Shown here: piece after piece, positions 7,035-16,428 of the stretch | Position numbering within the stretch: the stretch's first letter is position 1 | Layout: each line of letters starts with the position of its first letter | Assembly: GCF_009862125.1 (NCBI RefSeq) | Contig: NZ_WWHX01000398.1 | Coordinates: forward strand, 1-64,000 | Reading direction: 5' to 3' | Origin: Streptomyces sp. SID5910 | GTDB taxonomy: Bacteria; Actinomycetota; Actinomycetes; Streptomycetales; Streptomycetaceae | DNA length: 64,000 nt | Translations under genes and position numbers: made by a program | The notes under the pieces: generated by a model | The model's database searches: none | What the model was told of the DNA's origin: nothing | Seen by the model: only the letters and a program-made list of their open reading frames with translations

Positions 7035-7492
7035 TGGCCGGCCGCGGACCCGCCCCCAAGGACCCGTCCAAGCGCCGCAGACGCAACGCCACGGAGCCGG
7101 AGACCATCGTCACCGCCGACGACGAACTCCGCGGCCCCGAACTGCCCGCGGGCGTGCTCGGTGACGAGGACGGCGTCCCTGTCGAGTGGCACGCCATGAC
7201 TCAGCTCTGGTGGAACTCCTGGCGGACGTCAGCGCAGGCGCAGACCTTCACTGACACGGACTGGCTCTTCCTCATCGACACCGCCCTCATGCACCACACG
7301 ATGTGGGCAAAGGGCCGGTGGGAGTTCGCCTCCGAAGTGCGCCTCAGGGCCGCCAAGTTCGGCGCTACGCCGGAGGACAGGGCCCGACTGAAGCTGAAGG
7401 TCGACCAGCCTTCCGCAGGCCCTCAGAAGCCCGTACAGCGCCCCGACGGGGTGACGGACATCAACTCCCGTCGCGCCCGCCTGACCGGTTAG
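7034..7492 (+). CDS. terS: Terminase small subunit
   Basis: The 152-aa protein begins MAGRGPAPKDPSKRRRRN, the basic start typical of P27-like small terminases. A helical core with WHAMTQLWWNSWRTS follows. It recognises phage DNA and hands it to the large subunit. The GTG at 7034 overlaps the previous stop; the in-frame ATG further upstream would overlap that gene. Adjacency to the large terminase supports the call. Confidence 0.8.
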   Translation: MAGRGPAPKDPSKRRRRNATEPETIVTADDELRGPELPAGVLGDEDGVPVEWHAMTQLWWNSWRTSAQAQTFTDTDWLFLIDTALMHHTMWAKGRWEFASEVRLRAAKFGATPEDRARLKLKVDQPSAGPQKPVQRPDGVTDINSRRARLTG

Positions 7493-7500
7493 GAGACCGC

Positions 7501-9207
7501 GTGCCGCACGTCACCGTGCGCGCCCCCGGTCATGACAGCAACCGTTCTTTGGGATGGCTTGCCCTGGCGTGGATGGAATGGTTCGTGGTGCACGGCCCTG
7601 GCGACGTTCAGGGAGAGAAGGTGCATCACGGCGACGAGTACTCGCAGTTCGTAGCCGACTGCTATGCGGTCGACGATGAGGGGAAGCTCCTCTACGACTC
7701 CGCGTTCTTCAGCCGCCCGAAGGGCTGTGACAAGTCTGGCCTGGGCGCCCGTATCGGCCTCTTCGAAGCACTCGGCCCCGCTCGGTTCGTCGGCTGGGCC
7801 GAAGGCGGGGAGACGTACGAAGACCCGTGGGGCTTGGGCTTCTATCACGAGTACCAGCCTGGCGACCCTATGGGCCGTCCGGTCAAGGTCCCCTACCTCC
7901 GCATCATGGCGACGGAGGAGGGCCAGACCGGCAACGTCTACGACACCATCTACTTCAACCTGACCGACGAGGCGTCGCCGCTGAGTCAAATCCCGGGCGT
8001 CGACCCGGGCCTTACGAAAATCAACCTACCTGACGGCGGGGAAATCACCCCGTCGACCGCCTCCAGCTCCTCGAAGGACGGCGGCAAGGAAACGTGGGTC
8101 TGTTTCGACGAGACGCACCTTTACAACACCCCAGAACTCCGCAGGATGTACGCGACGGTTACTCGTAACCTCCGCAAGCGGAAGAAGGGCGCCGGTACGT
8201 GGTATCTCGAAACCACGACCATGTTCGCCCCGGGGCAAGACTCCGTCGCTGAGCGCACCTACGAGGAAGCCGAAGCGATTCGTGAGGGGAAGAAGAAGCG
8301 CGGGCGCGCGCGTCTCCTCTACGACCACCGATACGGCGTCTGCAAGAACCTGAAGGACGAGGACGAGCTACGAGCGGCCCTCATCGACTCCTACGGCGAC
8401 GCTATGGAGTGGATGGACCTGGAGACGCTGGTCGACGACTTCTACGACCTGCGTAACGACAGCGCAGACGGCAAGCGGTACTTCCTCAACTCCCGGACCT
8501 CCTCCAGTGACTCGTGGATGGAGCCCGACGCGTGGGAGGTTTGCCGTCGGCCGGAGCCACTCCAGCCCGGTGACCTCGTAACTCTCGGCTTCGACGGGTC
8601 CATTCGCGACGACGCCACGGCACTCGTTGCCTGCCGCGTCTCTGATGGCCACCTACAGCTCCTCGGAGTCTGGGAGAAGCCAGAAGGCGTAGCGGGCGAA
8701 GGTTGGCAAGTCGACCGCGAGGCGGTAGACAACTGCGTCGCCCGTGCCTTTGACCGCTACGAGGTCTGCGGCTTCTACTGCGACCCGCCACACTGGCAGG
8801 ACTACGTAGACAAGTGGACGTCGGAATACGCCGACGGGCTCCAGATAAGCGCCACGCAGGCGCGTCCGCTGGAGTGGTGGACTAACCGCCCTACGGCCAT
8901 GGAGCACGCCCTAGACCGCTTCGTAGAGGCTGTCGACGACAAGGCACTCAGCTTCGCCGGCACTGCGAAGGCCGACGACGAAGAGGAGTTCTCCCGGCTG
9001 GGCGCCACGCTTACTCGTCACGTTCTCAACGCCAAGCGCCGGCCGATGGGCCGCAACCACATGGGCATCGGGAAGGAACACCCGAAAAGCCCGAAGAAGA
9101 TCGACGCCGCAATGGCGGCTGTCCTGGCGTACGAGTGCCGAGCCGACGCCGTCGCAGCCGGTATCACGAAGCGCAAAAAGCGCTCGTCCAAACTACATGC
9201 CTTCTGA
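7501..9207 (+). CDS. terL: Terminase large subunit
   Basis: The 568-aa packaging motor has a variant Walker A SRPKGCDKSG (residues 71-80), Walker B VCFDE (200-204), and a C-terminal RNase H-like nuclease with LGFDGSIRDDA. It couples ATP hydrolysis to DNA translocation into the prohead and cuts genome ends. The start is a GTG with AGGAG 5-9 bases upstream. Length and order (small terminase, large terminase, portal) are canonical. Confidence 0.92.
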   Translation: MPHVTVRAPGHDSNRSLGWLALAWMEWFVVHGPGDVQGEKVHHGDEYSQFVADCYAVDDEGKLLYDSAFFSRPKGCDKSGLGARIGLFEALGPARFVGWAEGGETYEDPWGLGFYHEYQPGDPMGRPVKVPYLRIMATEEGQTGNVYDTIYFNLTDEASPLSQIPGVDPGLTKINLPDGGEITPSTASSSSKDGGKETWVCFDETHLYNTPELRRMYATVTRNLRKRKKGAGTWYLETTTMFAPGQDSVAERTYEEAEAIREGKKKRGRARLLYDHRYGVCKNLKDEDELRAALIDSYGDAMEWMDLETLVDDFYDLRNDSADGKRYFLNSRTSSSDSWMEPDAWEVCRRPEPLQPGDLVTLGFDGSIRDDATALVACRVSDGHLQLLGVWEKPEGVAGEGWQVDREAVDNCVARAFDRYEVCGFYCDPPHWQDYVDKWTSEYADGLQISATQARPLEWWTNRPTAMEHALDRFVEAVDDKALSFAGTAKADDEEEFSRLGATLTRHVLNAKRRPMGRNHMGIGKEHPKSPKKIDAAMAAVLAYECRADAVAAGITKRKKRSSKLHAF

Positions 9208-9219
9208 GGGGGTGCGTGA

Positions 9220-10740
9220 ATGCCTGTCGAAGCCGACGTGCCGGAGTCCCCGGGCTGGTGGCTCAAGAGACTGGGGAAGAAGCTCCTCGACGAGCGCGAC
9301 GACACCCACGACAACGAGGGCGAAGTCACGCCGGGACTGGAAACGCTCGCCAAGTTCGCCGAAGGCCGCGCCCCGCTCCCGACCCTCCCCGGGGTTGACC
9401 CGCGGGAAGTGGCCTCGTGGATGAAGGACGCCCGAACCAACTGGACCTCCCTTGTCCTCGACTCCACCGTTGAGCGCCTGGGCGTCGACGGCTTCCGCTT
9501 CGGCGGCACCGACGGGGACGGCGACTCCGGCAAGGCGGACGACGACACCAACCGCATCTGGCGTGAGAACGGCATGCGTGCTGACTCCGGCCTCGTCCAC
9601 TACGGAGCGCTCTCGCAGCGACGGGCGTACGTCCTCGTGGAGAAGGGAGACGACGGCCGCCCCGTCCTGACGCACGAGACGCCCCTCCAGGTGGCTGTGG
9701 AGCACGAGCCAGGCAACCACCGGCGCCTGGCCGCGGGCCTCAAGATGTGGCGCGACGACTGGACTGGCACTACCCGGGCCACCTTGTGGACCCCGGATCG
9801 GGTCTACGGCTTCACCACGAAGCGGGAGCGTCCCGGCTTCTCCTTGCACTCCGCGGCACTTCGGGAGTGGGAGGCCGCAGCCCTCCCAGGTATCCGGGAG
9901 ACGGACGTCGAGAACCTCCTCAAGATGGTGCCGCTCGTCCCCTTCATCAACCGACGCAACCGCCGACTCAGCGGCTTCGCGGAGCACGAAGACGTGATCA
10001 GCGTCCAGAACCGTATCAACCTGTCGCTCATCATGCTCATCGCCGCCATGAAGTACGGCGCGTTCAGACAGCGTTGGGCCGCCGGCCTGGAGGTCGACGA
10101 GGACCCCGTCACAGGCCAGAAGATCCAGCCGTTCACGCTGGACATCAAGCGTCTCTGGACGACGGAGGACCCCGAAGTCCGCTTTGGGGAGTTCGCCGCC
10201 ACTGACCTCATGCCGTATGTGCGGGCCGTGACTGCGGCCGTGCAGGACCTGGCCGCGATCAGTAGGACCCCACCGCATTATTTGATCGGAGCCATTGTCA
10301 ACGTCTCCGGCGACGCCCTGAAGGCCGCTGAGACGGGCCTCGTGGCAAAGGTGGAGGACCGACAGACCGCCTTCGGAGAGTCCTGGCAGAACGTCATGCG
10401 CCTGGCCTTCCGAGTGCTGGGCGAGACGGAGAAGGCCGAAGCCTTTGACCTGGAGACCGTGTGGCGTGACCCCGAGTCCCGTACGGTCTCCGAACTTGCC
10501 GACGCTGCCGTGAAGAAGCAGGCTGCCGGCGTCCCGTGGCGTCAGCGCATGGAGGACATGGGCTACACCCCGACGCAGATTTCCCGCATGGAGATCGACC
10601 GGGCGGCCGACGCCTTGACCGCGCAGACAGCAACCGACCCAACGGCCCCGCCTCCAGCCTCTCTCGACGACGCCCGCGCCCGTCGTGACCAGCGCACGGT
10701 GATCAGCCGAGAGGACGACGATGGCGCTAACGCGGCTTGA
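9220..10740 (+). CDS. Portal protein
   Basis: The 506-aa protein lies directly after terminase and before the MuF-like gene, the standard portal position. Its composition and the DVISVQNRINLSL and YLIGAIVNVSGDALKAAETGL segments fit SPP1 gp6-like portals, which form the dodecameric ring for DNA entry and tail attachment. The ATG at 9220 has a GAGGGGG site. The end overlaps the next gene by 20 bp. Confidence 0.85.
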   Translation: MPVEADVPESPGWWLKRLGKKLLDERDDTHDNEGEVTPGLETLAKFAEGRAPLPTLPGVDPREVASWMKDARTNWTSLVLDSTVERLGVDGFRFGGTDGDGDSGKADDDTNRIWRENGMRADSGLVHYGALSQRRAYVLVEKGDDGRPVLTHETPLQVAVEHEPGNHRRLAAGLKMWRDDWTGTTRATLWTPDRVYGFTTKRERPGFSLHSAALREWEAAALPGIRETDVENLLKMVPLVPFINRRNRRLSGFAEHEDVISVQNRINLSLIMLIAAMKYGAFRQRWAAGLEVDEDPVTGQKIQPFTLDIKRLWTTEDPEVRFGEFAATDLMPYVRAVTAAVQDLAAISRTPPHYLIGAIVNVSGDALKAAETGLVAKVEDRQTAFGESWQNVMRLAFRVLGETEKAEAFDLETVWRDPESRTVSELADAAVKKQAAGVPWRQRMEDMGYTPTQISRMEIDRAADALTAQTATDPTAPPPASLDDARARRDQRTVISREDDDGANAA

Positions 10741-11530
10741 CCGTCGCTACGGCTCCGCTGTCCGCGGCGTCTGGACGAGCGTCCTGGGGCGGACCACACG
10801 GTCGTTCCTGGGGCTGGGCTCCTGGCGTGACGAGGACGCCGACCGTTTCCGACGCCAGACGCTCCCGGTCATCCTGGCCGGCGAGCGTCAGGTAGCGAGT
10901 CTGACGGCGTCCTACCTCGAACAGCTCTACAAGGACGTTGACGCCCGCGGCCCCCGCGTCTCCCTGGACCTCGACGAGGTCACGGGAACGGCGCTCCGCG
11001 GCGTCGATCCCGGCACCGTCTACGACCGACCCTTCAAAGAGTTGCGCGCGGCACTGGGCGATGACGTCGCCCTCGACGAGGCCGTCAACCGGGGCGCTCA
11101 CCGTCTCGAAACCCTCGTGAAGACGGACCTACAGCTAGCCCGGACGCACACCGTGCGGGAGGTGTCGGCCGACATGCCGCGCTTCACGTACACCGTCCGT
11201 GAGCTGCAAGGCGAGTACGACTGTGCCCTCTGCATCATCGCGTCCACGCAGCGCTACCACAAGCGCAACCTTGCCCCGATCCATCCCGGCTGTGACTGCC
11301 TCGTCAAAACGGTCACCGCCGACTACGACCCGGGCCAGGTCATCGACGAGGACACGCTAGAACGCCTCCACGACCTCGTTGAAGAGGCCGTCGGCAAGGC
11401 GGACCGCGGAGGACGCGCGGTCGACTACCGCAAGATTCTCGTCGCCAACGATCACGGCGAAATGGGCCCTGTCCTTGGTTTCAAGGGCCAACGGTTCACC
11501 GGACCCGACGACATCAAACTTCCGACCTGA
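10721..11530 (+). CDS. MuF-like minor head (head morphogenesis) protein
   Basis: The 269-aa protein carries the typical MuF motif: CALC, then about 18 residues, then APIHPGCDCLV. Such proteins join the portal-prohead complex and may be injected with DNA. It overlaps the portal gene, suggesting coupled translation. Confidence 0.85.
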   Translation: MALTRLDRRYGSAVRGVWTSVLGRTTRSFLGLGSWRDEDADRFRRQTLPVILAGERQVASLTASYLEQLYKDVDARGPRVSLDLDEVTGTALRGVDPGTVYDRPFKELRAALGDDVALDEAVNRGAHRLETLVKTDLQLARTHTVREVSADMPRFTYTVRELQGEYDCALCIIASTQRYHKRNLAPIHPGCDCLVKTVTADYDPGQVIDEDTLERLHDLVEEAVGKADRGGRAVDYRKILVANDHGEMGPVLGFKGQRFTGPDDIKLPT

Positions 11531-11570
11531 CGCCCGCCATGGGCCGATGACTCCCGACAGGGGACACCGC

Positions 11571-12212
11571 ATGCCTCGACGCACTCTCGCACGTCGTACC
11601 AACCTCCTGACCCTGGCCCACGAGCCGTGGACCCTCTACGAGGACGACCCGGCCAACCCGGGCGGTGGGGGAGGTGGCAGCACGGCGTCCGTCAACGAGC
11701 ACGGGTTCCCCGACAACACCCCGTGGCGGGACATGTCCGCGGAGCATCAGGCGGCGTACTGGCAGCACCACTCGAAGAAGTGGGAGCAGCGGGCGACTTC
11801 CGCCCCCGACGCTGCGGAGCTGGAGCGTCTCCGGACCGCCGACGAGGAACTGAAGACCCGCAAGGCGGCCGACCTGAGCGAGACGGAGCGACTCCAGAAG
11901 GAGCGTGACGACGCTGCCGCAGAGGCTGCTACCGCGAAGGCGGAGGCAGCCACGGCTACCCGTAAGGCACTCCTCCTCGAAGTCGCCGCGAACAAGGGCC
12001 TGACCCCCGCGCAGGCGACCCGCCTCCAGGGCTCCACGAAGGAGGAACTGGAGGCCGATGCCGACGCCCTGAAGGCGGAGTTCGGCGCAACTGGCCAGGG
12101 CGGTAGCACCGGCGGCTCTGCCCGCTCGGGTGGCGCTCGCGGCTCCGATGTCGGCGGCTCCAACGGCGTGTCGACGGGCGCTGAGCGCTTCCGCCAGCAG
12201 CACGGCAAGTAA
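11571..12212 (+). CDS. Capsid scaffolding protein
   Basis: The 213-aa protein is dominated by a long Ala/Glu/Lys coiled coil (about residues 75-170), a Gly-rich linker near the start and a Gly/Ser-rich tail ending in RFRQQHGK, a layout usual for phage scaffolds. It sits just before the decoration and capsid genes. The ATG at 11571 has AGGGGA at good spacing; an in-frame ATG at 11547 is a weaker choice. Confidence 0.8.
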   Translation: MPRRTLARRTNLLTLAHEPWTLYEDDPANPGGGGGGSTASVNEHGFPDNTPWRDMSAEHQAAYWQHHSKKWEQRATSAPDAAELERLRTADEELKTRKAADLSETERLQKERDDAAAEAATAKAEAATATRKALLLEVAANKGLTPAQATRLQGSTKEELEADADALKAEFGATGQGGSTGGSARSGGARGSDVGGSNGVSTGAERFRQQHGK

Positions 12213-12234
12213 CCACTAGTCCACTGGAGGACAC

Positions 12235-12630
12235 ATGGACCTCAACCTGAAGGTTGAGTCTTTCACTCAGGACCGCCGGGATTGGCTGGGGTCCGCCCAC
12301 GGCACCGACGCTCCCGTCTCCGTGACCCTCGATGTCTCGAAGTTCACGAAGGCGACCCATTACCCGGACGGCTACCTGAAGAGCGGTATCCCGCTCGGCA
12401 AGATCACGACCGGCGGCAAGTACGGCCCGTACGACGACACGGCCACCGATGGCCGGCAGACCCTCGTGGGCTTCCTCTTCACCGCCCAGGACGTCGACGC
12501 TCGCAAGGTCGCGTCCACTTCCGTCGTCGGCTCGATGCTCATCCACTGCTTCATCCGTGAGGCGAAGCTTCCCGTCTCCGTCGACGCCAACGGCAAGGCG
12601 GACGTCGCCGGCCGCGTCATCTTCGTCTGA
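12235..12630 (+). CDS. Head decoration protein (lambda gpD-like)
   Basis: The 131-aa beta-rich protein between scaffold and major capsid matches the size and place of gpD-like decoration proteins, which trimerise on expanded capsids. A GGAGG site lies 6 bases before the ATG. The call is mainly by context and length. Confidence 0.75.
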   Translation: MDLNLKVESFTQDRRDWLGSAHGTDAPVSVTLDVSKFTKATHYPDGYLKSGIPLGKITTGGKYGPYDDTATDGRQTLVGFLFTAQDVDARKVASTSVVGSMLIHCFIREAKLPVSVDANGKADVAGRVIFV

Positions 12631-12643
12631 GAGGCCCTGATAC

Positions 12644-13666
12644 ATGCAGCTCATCACTGAGTACGCGACTCCCGCGGAACTCACCGGTTACGCCCGTGAG
12701 GCGCTCCGGTTCCGCGAGGAGAACGCGCTCAATCTGAACCGGTGGCTCCCCAACGAGACCATCAACGACCTGACGTTCCGGTTCAACCGGGGCGGAGGCG
12801 GCCTGACGGAGGCGGCGAACTTCCGTGCCTTCGACGCTGAGTCGGACATCGCGACCCGCTCCGGCGGGGCCCGGGTGAGCGGTGAACTGCCGCCCATCTC
12901 GCGGAAGATGCCGGTCGGCGAGTACGAGCAGATCCGCATGCGGAACGTGGACACGCAGAACGCGGAGATCCGTGACGCCATGGAGTCCGACTCCGTGAAG
13001 CTCGTCGCGCAGATCGCCGCGCGGCTGGAGCTTGCCCGCGGGCAGGCGCTGTTCAACGGCTCCGTCACCCTGAACGAGAACGGCGTCCAGGCGTCCGTGG
13101 ACTTCGGCCGGTCGGCCGCGCACTCTGTCGCTCCCACGACGGCGTGGACGAGCACGGAGACCGCGACTGCGTACGATGACCTCCAGGCGTGGCTTGAGGT
13201 CTACAACGACACGAACGGCGGCCTCCCCGCCTACACCCTCATGTCGCGGAAGATCTACAACCAGCTCCGGAAGAACAAGCAGATCCGGGAACTGGCTTTC
13301 GCCGGCTCCGCGTCTGCCCCGGGCGTCCTCACTCGCGAGGGTCTGAACGCCGTCCTCGGCCAGTACGACATCCCGCCCATCGAGATCTACGACGCCAAGG
13401 TGTCCGTCGGCGGGGTGGCCACTCGCGTGACTCCGGAGGACAAGTTGCTCTTCCTGCCCGAGCAGGGCGACGCGGCTGGCAAGACCCTGTGGGGCGTGCC
13501 GGTGGAGGCGAACGACCCGCGTTACGGCCTGGCCGGTGACGCTGCGGGCATCGCTGTCGGCGGCTACAAGAGCGAGGACCCCCAGACCGTGTGGACCCGC
13601 GCGACTGCCATCGCGCTCCCCGTCGTGGCGGCCCCCGACCTGACCTTCGTCGCTGACGTCCTCTGA
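12644..13666 (+). CDS. Major capsid protein (HK97 fold, lambda gpE-like)
   Basis: The 340-aa protein has features of the gpE family: an N-arm with LNLNRWLPNETIN, a long spine helix region (NAEIRDAMESDSVKLVAQIA), and LMSRKIYNQLRKNKQIREL. It lies after scaffold and decoration genes. It forms the icosahedral shell. Confidence 0.92.
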   Translation: MQLITEYATPAELTGYAREALRFREENALNLNRWLPNETINDLTFRFNRGGGGLTEAANFRAFDAESDIATRSGGARVSGELPPISRKMPVGEYEQIRMRNVDTQNAEIRDAMESDSVKLVAQIAARLELARGQALFNGSVTLNENGVQASVDFGRSAAHSVAPTTAWTSTETATAYDDLQAWLEVYNDTNGGLPAYTLMSRKIYNQLRKNKQIRELAFAGSASAPGVLTREGLNAVLGQYDIPPIEIYDAKVSVGGVATRVTPEDKLLFLPEQGDAAGKTLWGVPVEANDPRYGLAGDAAGIAVGGYKSEDPQTVWTRATAIALPVVAAPDLTFVADVL

Positions 13667-13689
13667 CCAGAAACGCGAGGCACTGACAC

Positions 13690-13926
13690 ATGGCCACCCT
13701 GGCAACGAACGTCCACGTGACGGACGACAAGGGCGTGACCCACGTCTTCGGCCCCGCGGACGAGGTCCCGACGTGGGCTCAGGCCCTCATCACGAACCCG
13801 AAGGCGTGGGCAGTGCCGCCGGTCGCGTCAAACGACTCACGCGACATCGCCCAGCCTGCGACGAAGCCCGCTGCGAAGCGTGCTGCGTCACGGCGGAAGG
13901 CGGCTCCACGTGACTCTGTTCAGTGA
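13690..13926 (+). CDS. Small head-associated protein
   Basis: This 78-aa protein has a compact beta-rich N-terminus (MATLATNVHVTDDKGVTHVF) and a basic, Ala-rich tail. Proteins of this type often follow the major capsid gene in actinophages; exact role unknown. It overlaps the next start by 17 bp. Confidence 0.6.
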   Translation: MATLATNVHVTDDKGVTHVFGPADEVPTWAQALITNPKAWAVPPVASNDSRDIAQPATKPAAKRAASRRKAAPRDSVQ

Positions 13927-14290
13927 GGCCGAACTCCGCACGCTCCTGAAGCGCCCGCTGGCGGCCGACGAGTGCACGCTTGCCCATGACCTCACCGCGG
14001 ATGCGTTCTACGGTGAGGTAGGGGAGCGGCTGACGGACCCGCCTCAGCGCGGAGTGAAGTCGGTCGCCCTGGCCGTCGCTGCCCGCATCCTGACGAACCC
14101 CGCGGGGGTCCGGTCGGAGCAAGCGGGCGGTATGCTCGTCAGCTACGCCGACTCCGAAACGGGCGTGATGCTCTCTGACGACGAGCGGAAGCGGCTGCGA
14201 CGGGCCGTCGGCATGGCGGCTGGCGCGTCCTCCCTGGACATTGCTCCAGAGGACTACTGCCCGCCTGTGAGGGTCTGGAGGGCGCTGTGA
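13910..14290 (+). CDS. Head-tail connector protein (gp6-like)
   Basis: The 126-aa, helical protein follows the capsid genes in the usual first-connector position. It contains SVALAVAARILTNPAGVRSE and VMLSDDERKRLRRAVG, a pattern often seen in HK97 gp6/SPP1 gp15-like adaptors. The start is a GTG overlapping the previous gene. Confidence 0.7.
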   Translation: MTLFSEAELRTLLKRPLAADECTLAHDLTADAFYGEVGERLTDPPQRGVKSVALAVAARILTNPAGVRSEQAGGMLVSYADSETGVMLSDDERKRLRRAVGMAAGASSLDIAPEDYCPPVRVWRAL

Positions 14291-14640
14291 GCCTGATAGC
14301 TCAGCTCATGTCTGAGACCCTCGTCGTCGAACGCCCCGGTCCTCCGGTCCGTGACTCCACGGGGTCAGAGATCCCCGGTCCGCCCGTGCGGATCACCGTC
14401 AAGAACTGCGCGATCATGAGCCCTTACGGCGTGACGGTCGGCTCGTCGACGGAGACACACGACGCGTCAACGGTCGTCGAAAGCCGACGAGTCTTCGCCG
14501 CACCTCGTGGTACGGACGTCCGGCCCGCGGACCGCATTCTCCGTGGCGACGAGGTCTGGCAGACAGAGGGGGAGCCGCTCGTCTTCCCCCTGACGTCGCT
14601 TGCCCGCGTCGAGATCTTCGTACGGCGGGTGACCGGCTGA
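14287..14640 (+). CDS. Head-tail stopper (head completion) protein
   Basis: The 117-aa beta-rich protein, with a GTGA start overlap, is the second connector gene. It resembles SPP1 gp16/HK97 gp7-type stoppers by size and order (VEIFVRRVTG C-terminus). Confidence 0.65.
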   Translation: MSLIAQLMSETLVVERPGPPVRDSTGSEIPGPPVRITVKNCAIMSPYGVTVGSSTETHDASTVVESRRVFAAPRGTDVRPADRILRGDEVWQTEGEPLVFPLTSLARVEIFVRRVTG

Positions 14641-14987
14641 TGGCTTCAGACGCTCGCCCGACCTACCGGGGCCGGTACTCCGGTATCGGCGCCATGTTCC
14701 AGCGCCCATGGATGCAGCGCGCAGCGCGCAAGACGGCCGTCCAGATGAAGGGGGCGGCGGAGGGCCGCTCTCCTCGCGAGACGGGCGAGTATTCCCGCTC
14801 CTTCGACGTAGTGCCGGTCTTCCTGAACATCCCCTTCCGGGGCAAGGCACGTATGCGCGCGGGAGCCCGCCTCGTGAACACCTCCGACCACGCTGCCCAC
14901 GTCGAGTACGGCAACGGCAAGACGCCCCGGTATGCCGTCCTACACAAGACGATGGACGACTTCAAGGCGGCACATCGTGGCGCCTGA
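14640..14987 (+). CDS. Neck / HK97 gp10-like tail-joining protein
   Basis: The 115-aa protein starts on the last base of the previous stop. Its basic core AARKTAVQMKGAAEGRSPRETG and the ending ...VEYGNGKTPRYAVLHKTMDDF match the HK97 gp10-like pattern (modify-then-HVEYGT). Confidence 0.7.
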   Translation: MASDARPTYRGRYSGIGAMFQRPWMQRAARKTAVQMKGAAEGRSPRETGEYSRSFDVVPVFLNIPFRGKARMRAGARLVNTSDHAAHVEYGNGKTPRYAVLHKTMDDFKAAHRGA

Positions 14988-15345
14988 CATCGAGGCCGTC
15001 CTGAACCCATGGGCAGAGGAACTGACTGGCGTCATGGCCGGCGCAGAGACGCCCGCAGACCTGGAGAAGAAGCTCCCGCGCATCCGCATTCAGCGCGAGG
15101 GAGGTTACGCACAACGGTTTGCGGACCACCCCCGCGTGTTCGTCGACGTCTTCGCCGCCACGGCGGACGAGGCGCGCACCCTGGCCAACGACCTCTGCGA
15201 CGCGCTGCTCTTCCTGCGCGGCCCCGTGAGCGGCTCCGTGATCCGCTCCGTGCGCTGCGACTCCGGCCCGTCCCGGCAGCCGTGGGCAAACGAGGCAATC
15301 CACCGACGGGGCGCCACCTTCACCGTGTCCTTCCGGGGCGCATAA
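14977..15345 (+). CDS. Tail terminator (tail completion) protein
   Basis: The 122-aa protein begins with GTG inside the preceding gene. Mixed alpha/beta composition with VFVDVFAATADEARTLAND and ATFTVSFRGA, placed directly before the tail tube gene, fits gpU/HK97 gp11-like tail terminators that cap the tail tube. Confidence 0.7.
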   Translation: MAPDIEAVLNPWAEELTGVMAGAETPADLEKKLPRIRIQREGGYAQRFADHPRVFVDVFAATADEARTLANDLCDALLFLRGPVSGSVIRSVRCDSGPSRQPWANEAIHRRGATFTVSFRGA

Positions 15346-15410
15346 ACCACTGACACTCCGACCCGACGTCGTACCCGGCGTGCGGGTCTCTCGCATGCCC
15401 TGGAGGGCTC

Positions 15411-16010
15411 ATGGCGGATACCCGCAATGCCGATCTGACGTTCGGCGCCACTGACTACCTTGTCCACCTGGCGCCCATCAACGCGACGTCGCCCACGGAC
15501 TTCGCTGACCTGGCCACCCCGTGGCAGTGCCTTGGATGGGTCACCACCGACGGCGGTACCTTCACCATCGAGGAGGAGAGCCAGGACGTCAACGCCGCTG
15601 GCTCCCTGGAGCCGATCCGGACCCTGATGACCCGGTCGACGAAGTCACTTCAGGTCACCTTCCTGGAAGGTCTGAACCCCCTCGTCCGGTCTCTGTACGA
15701 CAACGTCCCGGTGGCCAGCCTGAAGCCCAACGAGACGACTGGTGTCGCCTCCTACGACTTCCCCGACAAGCCCAACGACCTCCGATACGCCTTCGTCTTC
15801 GACACCCTCGACGGCGACAAGCGGATGCGCTACTTCATGCCGAACGGCAAGGTGGTCGAACGTGGCGACGAGCAGCCGCAGACCGAGGACGTCATGTCGG
15901 TGCAGATGACGTTCCGCTTCTACAAGGGCGCGTCGAACACAGCGGCCGTGAAGCGCTTCATCGACTACGGAAGCGTCGATGTCACCGACTTCTTCCCGAC
16001 CACTCCGTAA
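15411..16010 (+). CDS. Major tail (tube) protein
   Basis: The 199-aa beta-rich protein lies between the terminator and tail chaperone genes. Motifs such as WQCLGWVTTDGGTFTIEEE and MTFRFYKGASNTA are typical of actinophage tube proteins. It polymerises into the tail tube. Confidence 0.85.
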   Translation: MADTRNADLTFGATDYLVHLAPINATSPTDFADLATPWQCLGWVTTDGGTFTIEEESQDVNAAGSLEPIRTLMTRSTKSLQVTFLEGLNPLVRSLYDNVPVASLKPNETTGVASYDFPDKPNDLRYAFVFDTLDGDKRMRYFMPNGKVVERGDEQPQTEDVMSVQMTFRFYKGASNTAAVKRFIDYGSVDVTDFFPTTP

Positions 16011-16016
16011 GTGACC

Positions 16017-16052
16017 AGCGGGGCCCGTATCTGCGCGGGTCCGGGCCCCGCT
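16017..16052 (+). terminator. Hairpin between tail tube and chaperone genes
   Basis: Perfect 11-nt arms AGCGGGGCCCG and CGGGCCCCGCT are separated by 14 nt. It sits after the highly expressed tail tube gene, so partial termination may lower expression downstream. Confidence 0.65.
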
Positions 16053-16104
16053 TCATTCCAGACCCGCGCACAACGTTTTACGCAACGAGCAAGGAGACCC
16101 GCGC

Positions 16105-16428
16105 ATGTCTGAAACCACCACCCCCGCTGAGGCACAGGAGCTGGAGGCGTCGGAGGATTACGCCACTGCCGATCTGTGCGGCGTCGACCTCCGCGTGAAG
16201 AACGCGATGCACTGGCGCCCCTCGCACATGCGAGCCCTGCGGCAGAGCGACTTCGACACCTGGGCGGCCGGCGTCCTGCACGAGGACGACGTCCAGACCT
16301 TCATCGAACTCGACGCGACCTTTGAGGAGATCTTCGACTTCGTCGGCCGTGCCGGCGAGGCCGTCGGCGAGCCGGTGGGAAAGTCCACTGGACGTGCCAA
16401 GTCCTCGCGGACCACGCGGAGGCGCTAG
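16105..16428 (+). CDS. Tail assembly chaperone, short form (gpG-like)
   Basis: The 107-aa acidic protein precedes the tape measure and fits gpG-like chaperones that hold the tape measure during tail assembly. Its last codons contain a GGGAAAG slippery sequence that allows production of the longer gpGT form. A GGAG site precedes the ATG. Confidence 0.8.
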   Translation: MSETTTPAEAQELEASEDYATADLCGVDLRVKNAMHWRPSHMRALRQSDFDTWAAGVLHEDDVQTFIELDATFEEIFDFVGRAGEAVGEPVGKSTGRAKSSRTTRRR

